Shown here: in pieces, positions 27,072 to 36,546 of the stretch
How positions within the stretch are numbered: position 1 is the stretch's first letter
Layout of the letters: each line of letters opens with the position of its first letter
Assembly (NCBI RefSeq): GCF_004136015.1
Contig: NZ_CP024866.1
Coordinates: forward strand, 4,457,587 to 4,521,586
Length of the DNA stretch: 64,000 nucleotides
Origin: Pseudomonas sp. ACM7
GTDB lineage: Bacteria; Pseudomonadota; Gammaproteobacteria; Pseudomonadales; Pseudomonadaceae
Direction: 5' to 3'
Position numbers and translations under genes: made by a program
Notes under the pieces: generated by a model
What the model was told of the DNA's origin: nothing
The model's input: the letters and a program-made list of their open reading frames with translations, nothing else
The model's database searches: none

Positions 27072-29081
27072 ATGAGTTTGCTCAACATCGGGATGTCGGG
27101 GCTGGCCGCTGGCCATTCCTCGTTGCTGACTACCGGCAATAACATTGCCAACGTCGACACCGCCGGGTACTCGCGCCAGCAAACCGTGCAGGGCACCAAA
27201 GCTTCCAATCAATACGGCAATGTGTTCATTGGCACTGGTACGACACTGGCCGATGTACGTCGGGTGTACAACAGTTACCTCGATGCGCAATTGCAGACCA
27301 CCACTTCGCTCAACAGCGATGCGCAGGCTTACCTGGGGCAGGCCACGCAAGTGGACAAGCTGTTGTCCGACAGCGGCACCGGTGTGACCAAAACGCTGCA
27401 GTCGTTCTTCTCGTCGTTGCAAACGTTGTCCGCCAACTCCAACGACACCGCTGCACGTCAAGCGTTGTTGACCAATGCCCAGGGTTTGACCAGTCGCTTC
27501 AATGCCATCTCCCAGCAGCTGCAGCAGCAGGGTACGTACATCAACGATCAATTGAGCTCGATGGCCGATCAGGTCAACAAGCTGGCGGCGACCGTTGCGG
27601 CCTACAACCAGAAAATCAGTGAGGTCAGTGGTTCGGGTAGCGCGCCCAACGACCTCCTGGACCAGCGCAACGAGACCGTTCGCCAGCTTTCCCAGTTGGT
27701 GGGGACGCAGGTCACCGAAAACAATGGCAGCCTGGATATTTACCTGGGCAGCGGCCAGCCGCTGGTCATGGGTAATACCGTTAATACGCTGCGCGTGTCG
27801 ACTGACAAATCCGACCCTACTCATTCCTCGATCATCATGGATCGTGGCAGCTCGACAATCGATATCACGAACGTGATGAGCGGTGGTGAGATGGGCGGCC
27901 TGATGCGTTACCGTGAGGACGTTCTGACGCCGGCGGTCAACGGGCTTGGTCGCATCTCCATGGTGGTGGCCGATCAGGTCAACAAGCAGTTAGGGCAGGG
28001 CCTGGACCAGAACGGCAATTTCGGCTCGGCGTTGTTTAATAACATCAACAGTGCAGCGGCCATCAGCCAGCGCAGCATTGCCAATGGCAGCAACAATCCG
28101 TCGTCCGGGAACCTGAACGTCACCATCAATGACACCAGCAAATTGGCGGCCAGTGATTACCGTGTGACGTTCACCAGTGCCACGGGTTACAGCGTGCGTC
28201 GTCTGTCGGATAATACCGACATGGGCAGCTTCACCCTGGGCGCGACCCCTGCACCGGTCATCGACGGTTTCAGCCTGAGCCTCAACGCTGGCCCGCTGAA
28301 TGCCGGCGACACCTTCAAAATCACCCCGACGCGCAGTTCTGCGGCGGACATGACCACCGTCATGACCGACAGTAAAACCTTGGCCACGGCCGCTCCGCTG
28401 ACGTCTACCAAGGCCTCGGGCAATGACGGCACCGGTGCTGTCAGTCAGCCGGTTCTGAGTACGGTCCTGGACATCTACGATCCGGTCCAGCGCCTGGAAG
28501 TACAGACGGCGGTCAAGGCATCGATGCCGGTTCGCCTGCTCATGACCAGCAGCACCGCCTACCAAGTGTTCGACGCCAAGGGCACCAGCATCGGCACTGG
28601 CAGCATCGTGCCTGGCCAGAACAACAATCTGAATATTTCCGTGCCTTACACAGACGTCGGGGGCGTTGCCAAAACGTTCAGCGTGGCAATGACCGTCAGT
28701 GGCAGCCCTGCCAAGGACGACAGTTTCAATATTTCGATGACGGCTGCCAGCAGCACCGACAACCGCAACGCCCAGGCGTTGCTCGGTCTGCAAACCAAGG
28801 CCACGGTCGGCGCGAATGTCACCAGTCCTGGCGTGAGTTTTACCGATGCCTATGGTGGTCTGGTATCGTCGGTCGGCTCCATGACCAAGCAGGGTCAACT
28901 GGATGCCACTGCCACCGGAACCATCCTGACCCAGGCCCGGGATTCTCGCGACTCGCTGTCGGGTGTCGACCTCGATGAAGAGACTGGCAACCTGATCAAA
29001 TACCAGCAGTACTACTCGGCTTCTTCGCAGATCATCAAGACTGCGCAGGAAATTTTCAGCACTCTGATCAACGCCCTTTAA
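27072..29081 (+). CDS. flgK: Flagellar hook-junction protein FlgK (HAP1)
   Basis: The protein is 669 aa. The N-terminal SLLNIGMSGLAAGHSSLLTTGNNIANVDTAGYSRQ and the C-terminal SGVDLDEETGNLIKYQQYYSASSQIIKTAQEIF are the conserved D0/D1 coiled-coil ends. The middle is a large, Thr/Ser-rich variable region. It joins the hook to the filament. It ends 13 bases before flgL. Confidence 0.96.
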   Translation: MSLLNIGMSGLAAGHSSLLTTGNNIANVDTAGYSRQQTVQGTKASNQYGNVFIGTGTTLADVRRVYNSYLDAQLQTTTSLNSDAQAYLGQATQVDKLLSDSGTGVTKTLQSFFSSLQTLSANSNDTAARQALLTNAQGLTSRFNAISQQLQQQGTYINDQLSSMADQVNKLAATVAAYNQKISEVSGSGSAPNDLLDQRNETVRQLSQLVGTQVTENNGSLDIYLGSGQPLVMGNTVNTLRVSTDKSDPTHSSIIMDRGSSTIDITNVMSGGEMGGLMRYREDVLTPAVNGLGRISMVVADQVNKQLGQGLDQNGNFGSALFNNINSAAAISQRSIANGSNNPSSGNLNVTINDTSKLAASDYRVTFTSATGYSVRRLSDNTDMGSFTLGATPAPVIDGFSLSLNAGPLNAGDTFKITPTRSSAADMTTVMTDSKTLATAAPLTSTKASGNDGTGAVSQPVLSTVLDIYDPVQRLEVQTAVKASMPVRLLMTSSTAYQVFDAKGTSIGTGSIVPGQNNNLNISVPYTDVGGVAKTFSVAMTVSGSPAKDDSFNISMTAASSTDNRNAQALLGLQTKATVGANVTSPGVSFTDAYGGLVSSVGSMTKQGQLDATATGTILTQARDSRDSLSGVDLDEETGNLIKYQQYYSASSQIIKTAQEIFSTLINAL

Positions 29082-29094
29082 GGAGCCGTAAAAC

Positions 29095-30672
29095 ATGCGT
29101 ATTTCTACTGCACAGTACTATGCGACGACGGCTGCCAACTATCAGCGTAACTTCAACAACGCCATCAAGACGGCCGAACAGGCCAGTAGCGGTGTGAAGC
29201 TTGAGACAGCGGCGGATGATCCGGTCGGTGCGGCCCGCCTGCTGCAACTCGATCAGCAAAAGGCAATGCTGGGTCAGTACACAACCAACATCAGCGCGTT
29301 GAACACTGCTCAGGCCCAGGAAGAAAGCGTGCTGGACAGCATCAACAACGTGCTGCAGAAAGTCAGTGAGTTGTCGGTGCGTGCCGGTGGCGGTTCGTTG
29401 AACGACGACGACCGTAAATCCATTGCTTCTGAACTCAGCGCGGCCGAAGATCAATTGCTGAGCCTGATGAACAGCAAGGATGCCAACGGCAAGTACATCT
29501 TTTCCGGCGCCAGCAACAACACTCAGCCCTTCGCGCGCAATAGCGACGGCACCTACAGCTATCAGGGTGACCAGACCCAGCTGCAACTGAAGATCGGTGA
29601 CTCGATGTCGCTGGGACTCAATGACACCGGTTGGGACGTGTTCCAGCAGGCCATCAACGCCGCTCGAAGCTCGACCACCATGACCGCGCCGGCAGTCAAT
29701 GACGGGCGTGTGGCCCTGTCGCCGGGCCTGGTGAGTTCCGGCCCGGCTTTCGATGCGAATTTCCGCAGCGGTCAGCCGTATACCCTGGCGTTCACCAGCA
29801 GCACCCAGTTTTCGATCACGGATGCATTGGGCAATGACGTGACCGCCGAGGCGAGTCAGGGCGGTGTGTTTGATCCGAATGCCAAGGGCGGCTCCGACGT
29901 CAACTTCCGTGGCGTGACCTTTAAACTGGATATCACTTTCCAGGCCGGTGACAACGCCACCAACGCCGATGCGGTGATCGCCGGTCACAGTTTCCAGTTG
30001 GCGGCCAAGCCGGACAGCTTCGTCAGCAACCGTGCGCCGAGTAACGGATCGACGGCTGTGGTGAGCCAGACTTCGGTGACCAATGCTGCGGATTATCAGA
30101 GTTTTTTCCCTGAAGGCGGGGCGGTTCTGAAATTCACCAGCCCTACAACCTTTGACCTGTTCGCTCGTCCGTTGACCAGCAGCAGCACGCCGGTCACCTC
30201 CGGGACTGTGGCGGCGGGTGTGGCAACGGCGGCCGGTGTCAGCTTTACCCTCAGTGGGGGTGCACCCGCTGCGGGCGATCAATTCGATATCGCGGTCAAT
30301 ACTCACCAGACCCAGAACGTGCTGGATACCATCAGCCAGCTGCGTCAGGCGCTTAACTCACCGGCCCAGGGCAACCCGACCGCGCAGCGCTTTCTGGAAG
30401 ACACCGTGGCTTCGGCCATTGCCAACCTGGGCAACGCCAAGAACCAGGTCGACCTGGCCCGTGGCGCCATCGGTGCCCGGGGTAACGTGATGGACATGCA
30501 GGCCGATCAGAACCAGAGCACTGGCCTGATCAACGAAGCAACGGGTAACTCAATCAAGAACACTGATCCTGCGGAAGTGCTGACGCGTCTGACCTTGCAG
30601 CAGACCATGCTGCAAGCGGCGCAACTGGCGTTCTCGAAGATTTCCCAGCTGGGCCTGTTCAACAAGCTTTGA
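29095..30672 (+). CDS. flgL: Flagellar hook-filament junction protein FlgL (HAP3), enlarged
   Basis: The protein is 525 aa. Its N-terminus MRISTAQYYATTAANYQRN and the conserved AADDPVGAARLLQLDQQ are FlgL-typical, as is the C-terminal EVLTRLTLQQTMLQAAQLAF. Between them (about residues 150-400) lies an extended Ser/Thr/Ala-rich domain, so it is well above the ~320 aa of the E. coli protein. The extra mass likely forms a surface domain (inference). It is last in the flgF operon and is followed by a terminator. Confidence 0.95.
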   Translation: MRISTAQYYATTAANYQRNFNNAIKTAEQASSGVKLETAADDPVGAARLLQLDQQKAMLGQYTTNISALNTAQAQEESVLDSINNVLQKVSELSVRAGGGSLNDDDRKSIASELSAAEDQLLSLMNSKDANGKYIFSGASNNTQPFARNSDGTYSYQGDQTQLQLKIGDSMSLGLNDTGWDVFQQAINAARSSTTMTAPAVNDGRVALSPGLVSSGPAFDANFRSGQPYTLAFTSSTQFSITDALGNDVTAEASQGGVFDPNAKGGSDVNFRGVTFKLDITFQAGDNATNADAVIAGHSFQLAAKPDSFVSNRAPSNGSTAVVSQTSVTNAADYQSFFPEGGAVLKFTSPTTFDLFARPLTSSSTPVTSGTVAAGVATAAGVSFTLSGGAPAAGDQFDIAVNTHQTQNVLDTISQLRQALNSPAQGNPTAQRFLEDTVASAIANLGNAKNQVDLARGAIGARGNVMDMQADQNQSTGLINEATGNSIKNTDPAEVLTRLTLQQTMLQAAQLAFSKISQLGLFNKL

Positions 30673-30692
30673 GTCGGTCTTGACCGCTCGCG

Positions 30693-30728
30693 GCCAGTCC
30701 CTGTCATAAGGGGCTGGCTTTTTTTTTC
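30693..30728 (+). terminator. Intrinsic terminator after flgL
   Basis: Stem GCCAGTCCC/GGGGCTGGC (with one G-U pair) and an 8-base loop, followed by nine T residues. Confidence 0.9.
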
Positions 30729-30985
30729 ATTTTTTTTGATGGGAGTGGGGTGGGTCGGGACTGCGCCAGGGGCACAAAATCAAATAAAGCACTGATCTCT
30801 GAGTGACCCGCCAGTCAAAACGCGCATCTTCACTGTATCCTGTCTGCGGGCGGTGAAGGTGGTGACCCTGTTCAAGGTGATCCTTGAATCCCGACGTTGC
30901 CCTCCTTTGGGGGCCAAGCCCTGACTGTAGACGCCCTCGATTCAGCGAGCGGCGATATTCAGCTGTTTATTATTGGGAAGCCATA
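30729..30985. other. Intergenic region upstream of the FabH-like gene
   Basis: No gene is seen. A small perfect hairpin TTCAAGG-TGAT-CCTTGAA lies at 30871-30888, about 100 bases before the gene. No clear sigma-54 or sigma-28 element was found. Confidence 0.5.
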
Positions 30986-31915
30986 ATGATTGGCATAAAA
31001 AATATAGCGAGTTACGTGCCGACAGCCGGGGTTGACAACTACGCCCAGGGTGCAAAGTTCGACAAGGACGAAACTTTTATCCTTGGCAAGATCGGTTCGG
31101 CGTTTTTGCCGCGCATGAATGCCGATCAGGAAACTTCCGATCTGTGTGTCGAAGCAGCGAATGCCCTGTTCGCCGCCAGCCCCGAACTCAAGCGTGAATC
31201 CATCGATTGCTTGATCGTCGTCACCCAGAACGGTGACGAAGAAGGCCTGCCGCATACCGCTGCGATCGTTCAGGACAAATTGGGTCTGCCAACCCATGTC
31301 GCCGCGTTCGATATCTCCCTGGGCTGTTCCGGTTACGTGTACGGCCTCTACGCGATCAAAGGGTTCATGGAAGCGGCGGGGCTGAAAAACGGCTTGCTGA
31401 TCACCGCCGATCCTTATTCGAAGATCGTCGACCCGGAAGACCGCAACACCACCATGTTGTTTGGCGATGCTGCTACGGCAACCTGGATGGGCGAGGACGC
31501 GGCCTGGCAGCTGGGCAAGGCGAAGTTCGGGACTGACGGTTCCGGCGCACCGCACCTGAAAGTCAGCGACGGGATGTTCTTCATGAACGGTCGTCAGGTG
31601 TTCAACTTTGCACTGCTGAAAGTCCCTGCTCACTTGCATGAGTTGATTGATGAGTCCGGCCTGCAGGCTGGCGATATCGATGCCTTCTGCATTCACCAGG
31701 GCAGCGCGGCCATCGTCGATGCCGTTGCACGTCGCTTCGAAGAAGGCGAGCCTGAGAAGTTCATCAAGGACATGCTCGAAACCGGTAACACGGTGTCGTC
31801 GAGTATTCCGCTGCTGTTGCAGAACCACGTGTTCGATTCCAAGTGGACCCGTGTAGCCCTTAGTGGTTTCGGTGTAGGCCTGTCGTGGGGCTCGGCGATT
31901 ATCTATCGCGGTTGA
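30986..31915 (+). CDS. FabH-like 3-oxoacyl-ACP synthase III in the flagellin locus
   Basis: The protein is 309 aa from the ATG at 30986, with GGAAG upstream. The catalytic triad of ketoacyl-ACP synthase III is intact: Cys114 in DISLGCSGYVYGL, His237 in FCIHQGSAAIVDA and Asn268 in ETGNTVSSS. The enzyme class condenses or transfers acyl groups from CoA or ACP. In P. syringae a homologue lies beside fgt1/fgt2 in the flagellin glycosylation island, where it is thought to help build the acylated sugar on flagellin (known context). Here it stands between flgL and fliC without glycosyltransferases. It is flanked by terminators on both sides, so it is a single-gene unit. Confidence 0.85.
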   Translation: MIGIKNIASYVPTAGVDNYAQGAKFDKDETFILGKIGSAFLPRMNADQETSDLCVEAANALFAASPELKRESIDCLIVVTQNGDEEGLPHTAAIVQDKLGLPTHVAAFDISLGCSGYVYGLYAIKGFMEAAGLKNGLLITADPYSKIVDPEDRNTTMLFGDAATATWMGEDAAWQLGKAKFGTDGSGAPHLKVSDGMFFMNGRQVFNFALLKVPAHLHELIDESGLQAGDIDAFCIHQGSAAIVDAVARRFEEGEPEKFIKDMLETGNTVSSSIPLLLQNHVFDSKWTRVALSGFGVGLSWGSAIIYRG

Positions 31916-31942
31916 TGGGTTACACGTTTTCGTCGACACAAA

Positions 31943-31976
31943 AAAACGCCCGGTGCCGAAAGTTGCCGGGCGTTTT
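31943..31976 (+). terminator. Intrinsic terminator after the FabH-like gene
   Basis: An 11-bp stem AAAACGCCCGG/CCGGGCGTTTT with a 12-base loop, ending in TTTT. Confidence 0.9.
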
Positions 31977-32062
31977 GCGTTTTACTGGCGCCGATTTTCA
32001 GGCTCTAAAGCCTTGAAACTAAAGGGCTGGCAAGCTGCCACTAAAAATTTCAAAAAAACCCC

Positions 32063-32089
32063 TCAAGCAAAGCCTCTTCACGACGATAA
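32063..32089 (+). promoter_or_regulatory. Sigma-28 (FliA) promoter of fliC
   Basis: TCAAG at 32063 and GACGATAA at 32082 are 14 bases apart and match the Pseudomonas fliC -35 TCAAG and -10 GCCGATAA with one mismatch. The start codon follows 80 bases downstream, leaving a typical flagellin leader. Confidence 0.8.
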
Positions 32090-32169
32090 CTATTACGTAG
32101 GTTCTCTAGGCCACACCCGGCGGTTGCCAGGGCCGGAAGCCGCAGTATCCATCCAACGAGGATTTCGTC

Positions 32170-33615
32170 ATGGCTTTAACCGTAAACACCAACCTTGCTT
32201 CGCTGAACGTTCAGAAGAACCTGACTAACGCTTCCAACGCTCTGCAGAATTCGATGCAACGCCTGTCTTCCGGCCTGCGTATCAACAGTGCAAAAGACGA
32301 CGCAGCTGGCCTGCAGATTTCCAACCGTCTGACCAGCCAAATCAACGGCCTGGGCACTGCCATCAAGAACGCCGGTGACGGTATCTCCATCGCGCAAACA
32401 GCTGAAGGCGCGATGCAGGAATCCACCAACATCCTGCAGAAAATGCGTACCCTGGCCCTGGCCTCCGCGAACGGTTCGCCAAGCGCCGATGACCGTAAGT
32501 CGAACAACGCCGAGTACTCGGCTCTGACTTCCGAGCTGTCGCGTATCGCTAGCACCACTACCTTCGGTGGTCGTAACCTGCTGGACGGTTCTTTCGGTAC
32601 TACCGCTTTCCAGGTCGGCGCTAACGCCAACCAGACCATCAACATGACTCTGGGTGACGTATCGGCTAACAACATCGGCTCCCAGCAGCTGAAAAGCGTG
32701 GCCATCGCGCCAAGCCTGGCCGGTGTGACCGGTGGTGCCATCGCTGTTACCGGTGGCGGCCAAACCGCTAACATCACTACCGTTAATGGCCAGTCTGCAA
32801 AAACTACCGCTTCCCAGCTGAACGGTATTATTGGCGGTCTGTCGGCTACTGCCAGCACTGAAGCCAAGTTCACTGTAAACACTGCAGCGATCACTGGTGC
32901 TGCGCCAGGCACTGCGAACTTCACCATCAAGGTAGGCGCTGGTGCCGCAGTCAACATGGTCGGCGTAACCGACAGTGCTGGCCTGGCTGACCAACTGAAG
33001 TCCAACGCCGCCAAACTGGGCATCAGCGTTAACTTCAACGCCACTACCAACAGTCTGGAAGTAAAATCCGACTCTGGCGAAAACATCACCCTGAACGCTG
33101 GTGACGCCAGTGCCATCGCCGGTATCTCGGTTCAGGCCAAAGACGGTTCCGGTGCCTACGGCGCTGGCGTTGCTGCCGCTGCCACAGCAGTTCAAGTAAC
33201 TGGCGCAGTTTCCCTGAACTCCACCAGCAGCTACTCGATGAACGGCGCTGGTGCAACTGGCCTGTTCGTTGCTGCCGGTACTACCGTTAGCTCGGCCAAA
33301 ACCGTGGTCAGCAACACTGACGTGACCACCGCTGCCAACGCACAAAACGCTGTTGACGTGATCTCGCAAGCGATCGCCAACATCGACTCCCAGCGTGCTG
33401 ACCTCGGTGCCGTACAAAACCGTTTCGACAGCACCGTGTCGAACCTGCGCAGCATCTCGGACAACTCCACTGCTGCTCGTGGCGTGATCCAGGATGTCGA
33501 CTTCGCGTCGGAAACTGCTCAGCTGACCAAGCAACAAACCCTGCAACAGGCTTCCACCGCGATCCTGTCCCAGGCTAACCAGCTGCCTTCCGCTGTACTG
33601 AAGCTGCTTCAGTAA
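32170..33615 (+). CDS. fliC: Flagellin FliC
   Basis: The protein is 481 aa. The N-terminal [19 protein letters not shown] and the C-terminal helices ([39 protein letters not shown]) are the conserved filament core. The central ~170-380 region is Ala/Gly/Thr-rich and variable. The flg22 epitope region spans residues 30-51; it has Gln instead of Thr at its first position and Ser at its last, but the [20 protein letters not shown] core is intact. Codon use is strongly biased, as in highly expressed genes. It is transcribed from its own sigma-28 promoter. Confidence 0.98.
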   Translation: MALTVNTNLASLNVQKNLTNASNALQNSMQRLSSGLRINSAKDDAAGLQISNRLTSQINGLGTAIKNAGDGISIAQTAEGAMQESTNILQKMRTLALASANGSPSADDRKSNNAEYSALTSELSRIASTTTFGGRNLLDGSFGTTAFQVGANANQTINMTLGDVSANNIGSQQLKSVAIAPSLAGVTGGAIAVTGGGQTANITTVNGQSAKTTASQLNGIIGGLSATASTEAKFTVNTAAITGAAPGTANFTIKVGAGAAVNMVGVTDSAGLADQLKSNAAKLGISVNFNATTNSLEVKSDSGENITLNAGDASAIAGISVQAKDGSGAYGAGVAAAATAVQVTGAVSLNSTSSYSMNGAGATGLFVAAGTTVSSAKTVVSNTDVTTAANAQNAVDVISQAIANIDSQRADLGAVQNRFDSTVSNLRSISDNSTAARGVIQDVDFASETAQLTKQQTLQQASTAILSQANQLPSAVLKLLQ

Positions 33616-33638
33616 TATCAGCGCTTGGTGACTGACGG

Positions 33639-33670
33639 AAGGGCGCGTTTACGTGCCCTTTCGTCTTTTC
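33639..33670 (+). terminator. Hairpin after fliC, probable terminator
   Basis: AAGGGCGCG-TTTA-CGTGCCCTT forms a 9-bp stem (one G-U pair) followed by a T-rich tract TCGTCTTTT. It may be leaky, since flaG starts 20 bases later. Confidence 0.7.
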
Positions 33671-33689
33671 CGTGATGAGGAGATTTAGC

Positions 33690-34040
33690 ATGGACATGAG
33701 CGTCAAGTTGAACCTGTCGTATCCAGCCGCTGCCCCTCAAGGTGCAACGCCGACCGTCACTGTCAAACAGGAACAGCCCAAGGCTGAGCCCGTCGCGCAA
33801 TCGGGCTCCGAGCCCAAGCGTGACGATCTCGAAAAGGCCGTGACCGATATTCGGGAATTCGTCCAGGCTGCCCAGCGCAAGCTGGATTTCACCATTGATG
33901 ATTCCACCGGCCGAGTCGTGGTCAAGGTCATCGCCACCGAAACCGGTGACGTGATTCGCCAGATCCCTTCGGAAACCGCTTTGAAGCTTGCACAGAGCCT
34001 GACGGATGCCAGCAGCTTGCTGTTTGACGCCAAGGCTTGA
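33690..34040 (+). CDS. flaG: FlaG family protein
   Basis: The protein is 116 aa from the ATG at 33690, with GAGGAG upstream; a slightly earlier frame start is less likely. Residues ~45-110 match FlaG: LDFTIDDSTGRVVVKVIATETGDVIRQIPSE. The N-terminal 45 residues are Pro/Gln-rich. FlaG influences filament length in Pseudomonas; the mechanism is not settled. It lies between fliC and fliD, its usual place. Confidence 0.93.
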   Translation: MDMSVKLNLSYPAAAPQGATPTVTVKQEQPKAEPVAQSGSEPKRDDLEKAVTDIREFVQAAQRKLDFTIDDSTGRVVVKVIATETGDVIRQIPSETALKLAQSLTDASSLLFDAKA

Positions 34041-34042
34041 GC

Positions 34043-34058
34043 TGGCATGAATTTTGTT
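34043..34058 (+). promoter_or_regulatory. Weak sigma-54-like promoter before fliD
   Basis: TGGCATGAATTTTGTT has a good -24 half, but the -12 half reads TTGT rather than TTGC. The position 60 bases before fliD suits the sigma-54 dependence known for fliD in Pseudomonas. Confidence 0.4.
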
Positions 34059-34118
34059 GTTGTCGCTGGTTAAGGCGCTCTTAGTCAAGAAAACGGCAGC
34101 CACTGGATAAGGAGAGAG

Positions 34119-35507
34119 ATGATGGCGGGTTCAACGGTTAGCGGTATTGGTTCGAACATCGATACCCAGGCGATCGTGAAGTCTTTGGTCGATTCCGAAA
34201 GGGCGCCGAAGCAGACACAGATCAACAGCCAGACGCTGAAAGCGACTACCTCGCTGTCGTCTATCGGCAAAATCCAGGCGGCGCTGGACGCGTTTCGTGG
34301 TGCATTGGACAACATGAAGACGACCGCCAGCTTCAATGGACTGACCGGTTCGTCCTCCGATGAAAAAGTAGCCACTGTCACCACCGGCAATGGCGCGGCG
34401 GCCGGCAGTTTCTCGCTGTTGGTCACTCAGTTGGCGACGGCATCGAAGATTTCGAGCAAGGTTTATGCTGGCGGCGCTTCGACAGTAATCAACGGAGGCG
34501 CGACGCCGACCACCCTGAGCATCAAGCAGGGCAGCAACACTTTCGACGTGAGTATCCCAGCCGGCTCGACACTGCAGCAGGTTCGTGACTCGATCAACTC
34601 GCAGTATGCCAACCAGGGCTTGAGTGCCAACATTCTGACCGACGCCAGCGGCTCTCGACTGGTGCTGACGTCGACCACCACCGGTATCGGTACGGACCTG
34701 ACCTTGTCGGGCAGCTCGGGCCTGGAAACTGGTACTTCGGTCCTCGCCCCGCCGCAGAACGCCAAGTACACCCTTGACGGTTTGGTGATGCAATCCAAGA
34801 CCAACACCATCGCCGATGCCGTGAGTGGGGTTACCGTCAAGCTGACGGGTGTTTCTCCGACCGCAGCCGGTGCTTCTGCGCCGACAGCGAGCACCATTAC
34901 CGTAGCCGCCAGCAGCGCGACGCTGAAGTCTTCGGTCAAAGGCTTTGTCGATACCTACAACGCATTGATCAAGGCGGCCAACGCCGAAACCCAGGTCACT
35001 ACCAACGCCGATGGTTCGGTGACGTCCGGCGCCCTGACCGGCGATGCATCGCTGCGTTCGCTGGTGTCTGCGGTACGCACCGAGCTGAACGCAATGTCGG
35101 GCACGGGCCAGATGAAAGCGTTATCCCAGTTTGGCGTGCAGACTGACCAGAAAACCGGCACCCTGACGATCGACGACAAGCGGTGGGATGCTGCGGTTTT
35201 GACCAATGCCGCCGACATCAACGCTATCTTCACCGGCGACACCGGTTTGCTGGCACGCATGAAATCTGCGACCGACAGCTTCGCCCTGAGCAAGACCGGG
35301 GTGTTCGCCGCGCGCTCGGCGAGCCTGACCGACAGTCTGAACGACTTGAAAAAGCAACAGGACAGCCTCAATTCGCGTATGACCAGCCTGCAAGCGAGTC
35401 TGGCGGCCAAGTACAACGCCATGGACTCCCTGGTAGCCAAGCTGCGGGCGCAGAGCACCAGCATCATGACCACGCTCAATGCACTGAACAATCCGAAATC
35501 CAACTGA
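34119..35507 (+). CDS. fliD: Flagellar filament cap FliD (HAP2)
   Basis: The protein is 462 aa. It begins MMAGSTVSGIGSNIDTQAIVKSLV, typical of FliD, and ends with the C-terminal coiled coil (LNDLKKQQDSLNSRMTSLQ). The middle contains the conserved TYNALIKAANAETQV segment. It forms the cap under which flagellin polymerises. A strong terminator follows, so fliS has its own transcript or relies on read-through. Confidence 0.96.
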   Translation: MMAGSTVSGIGSNIDTQAIVKSLVDSERAPKQTQINSQTLKATTSLSSIGKIQAALDAFRGALDNMKTTASFNGLTGSSSDEKVATVTTGNGAAAGSFSLLVTQLATASKISSKVYAGGASTVINGGATPTTLSIKQGSNTFDVSIPAGSTLQQVRDSINSQYANQGLSANILTDASGSRLVLTSTTTGIGTDLTLSGSSGLETGTSVLAPPQNAKYTLDGLVMQSKTNTIADAVSGVTVKLTGVSPTAAGASAPTASTITVAASSATLKSSVKGFVDTYNALIKAANAETQVTTNADGSVTSGALTGDASLRSLVSAVRTELNAMSGTGQMKALSQFGVQTDQKTGTLTIDDKRWDAAVLTNAADINAIFTGDTGLLARMKSATDSFALSKTGVFAARSASLTDSLNDLKKQQDSLNSRMTSLQASLAAKYNAMDSLVAKLRAQSTSIMTTLNALNNPKSN

Positions 35508-35520
35508 TCCGGATCGCATA

Positions 35521-35563
35521 AAAAAACCCAGGCCTGCTGTCATTACAGCGCCTGGGTTTTTTT
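35521..35563 (+). terminator. Intrinsic terminator after fliD
   Basis: An 11-bp stem AAAACCCAGGC/GCCTGGGTTTT encloses a second small stem GCTGT/ACAGC and ends in seven T residues. Confidence 0.95.
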
Positions 35564-35661
35564 CTTGGATAGCGGGGCCGGGTTAAAGTTTTGTGGCGAC
35601 CAGTCGACATATTGGTCAGAGAAAACCCATTTTCAGTTATTGTCTGTCACGAGGTAGAAAC

Positions 35662-36051
35662 ATGAATCCCATGAGAGCCCTTCGCCAGTACCAGAAGGTC
35701 AATTCCCATGCTCAGATCTCTGAAGCCAATCCTCATCGCCTGGTTCAGTTGCTGATGGAGGGTGGGCTGGACCGCATGGCTCAAGCCAAGGGCGCAATGG
35801 AGCGGGGTGACATCGCACTCAAGGGATTGATGCTCGGCAAGGCCGTTGACATCATCATCGGTCTGCGTGACGGTCTGAACCCGGAGAAGACCGAAGACCC
35901 GGCTTCGCTCCAGCAGCTCGACAACTTGTACGCCTACATGATGACGCGTCTGATGGAAGCCAACCGCAACAACGATGCAGCGATCATCGACGAAGTATCG
36001 GGTCTGCTCGATACCCTGAAAAGCGGCTGGGATGCAATTGCAAACCAATAG
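35662..36051 (+). CDS. fliS: Flagellin export chaperone FliS
   Basis: The protein is 129 aa from the ATG at 35662, with GAGGTAG upstream. It begins MNPMRALRQYQKVNSHAQIS with the conserved NPHRLVQLLMEGGLDRM and YAYMMTRLMEANRNND motifs. It binds the C-terminus of flagellin and prevents early polymerisation. It is followed 24 bases later by the fliT-like gene. Confidence 0.96.
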   Translation: MNPMRALRQYQKVNSHAQISEANPHRLVQLLMEGGLDRMAQAKGAMERGDIALKGLMLGKAVDIIIGLRDGLNPEKTEDPASLQQLDNLYAYMMTRLMEANRNNDAAIIDEVSGLLDTLKSGWDAIANQ

Positions 36052-36075
36052 GCCTGCGGGTCTGAGGATAGTGCC

Positions 36076-36372
36076 ATGAGTCAAGCACTGCAGCGGATTG
36101 AAGAAACGCGCGAAGCCCTGGTTGACGCCTTGGCGGCGCGTAATTGGGATGCGATCGGCGAACTGGATGTGGCTTGTCGCGAATGCGTTGATGAGGTGCT
36201 AAGCGAAGCGCCGATCGACGAAGAAGCGTTGCGGACCAATTTGGAGAGCCTGTTGTCGGTGTACAAGGATTTATTGACGGCGACGATGGGAGAGCGCCAA
36301 GCGATAGTTGATGAGATGTCGCAGATCCATCAAGCACAGAACGCGGCAAAGGTTTACCATCTGTTTGGTTAA
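36076..36372 (+). CDS. fliT: FliT-like flagellar chaperone
   Basis: The protein is 98 aa, all-helical: MSQALQRIEETREALVDALA, then NLESLLSVYKDLLTATMGERQAIVDEM. Size and position between fliS and fleQ match the Pseudomonas FliT-like protein (also called FleP in P. aeruginosa). Sequence conservation in this group is low, so assignment rests mainly on gene order. Confidence 0.78.
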   Translation: MSQALQRIEETREALVDALAARNWDAIGELDVACRECVDEVLSEAPIDEEALRTNLESLLSVYKDLLTATMGERQAIVDEMSQIHQAQNAAKVYHLFG

Positions 36373-36546
36373 TTAATCCCCGGTTAATCCAAACTTAGTG
36401 CGCCATAAATTTGACTGTGCACGGTTTTTTGACTTAACTAGTGGCTGGTTGAACATTTCAGGCGTCTACAGGCATCAACGTGTCTGCAAGCGTCTAGCTT
36501 GCCCCCTCATTTCGGGCATTGAGTTGACTAGGGAAGTTGCTATTGC

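Noticed and set aside
32176..33546. 456-aa open frame antisense to fliC
   Set aside because: It lies opposite a certain, highly expressed gene. High GC at third positions produces long antisense frames, and the translation has no recognisable domain.
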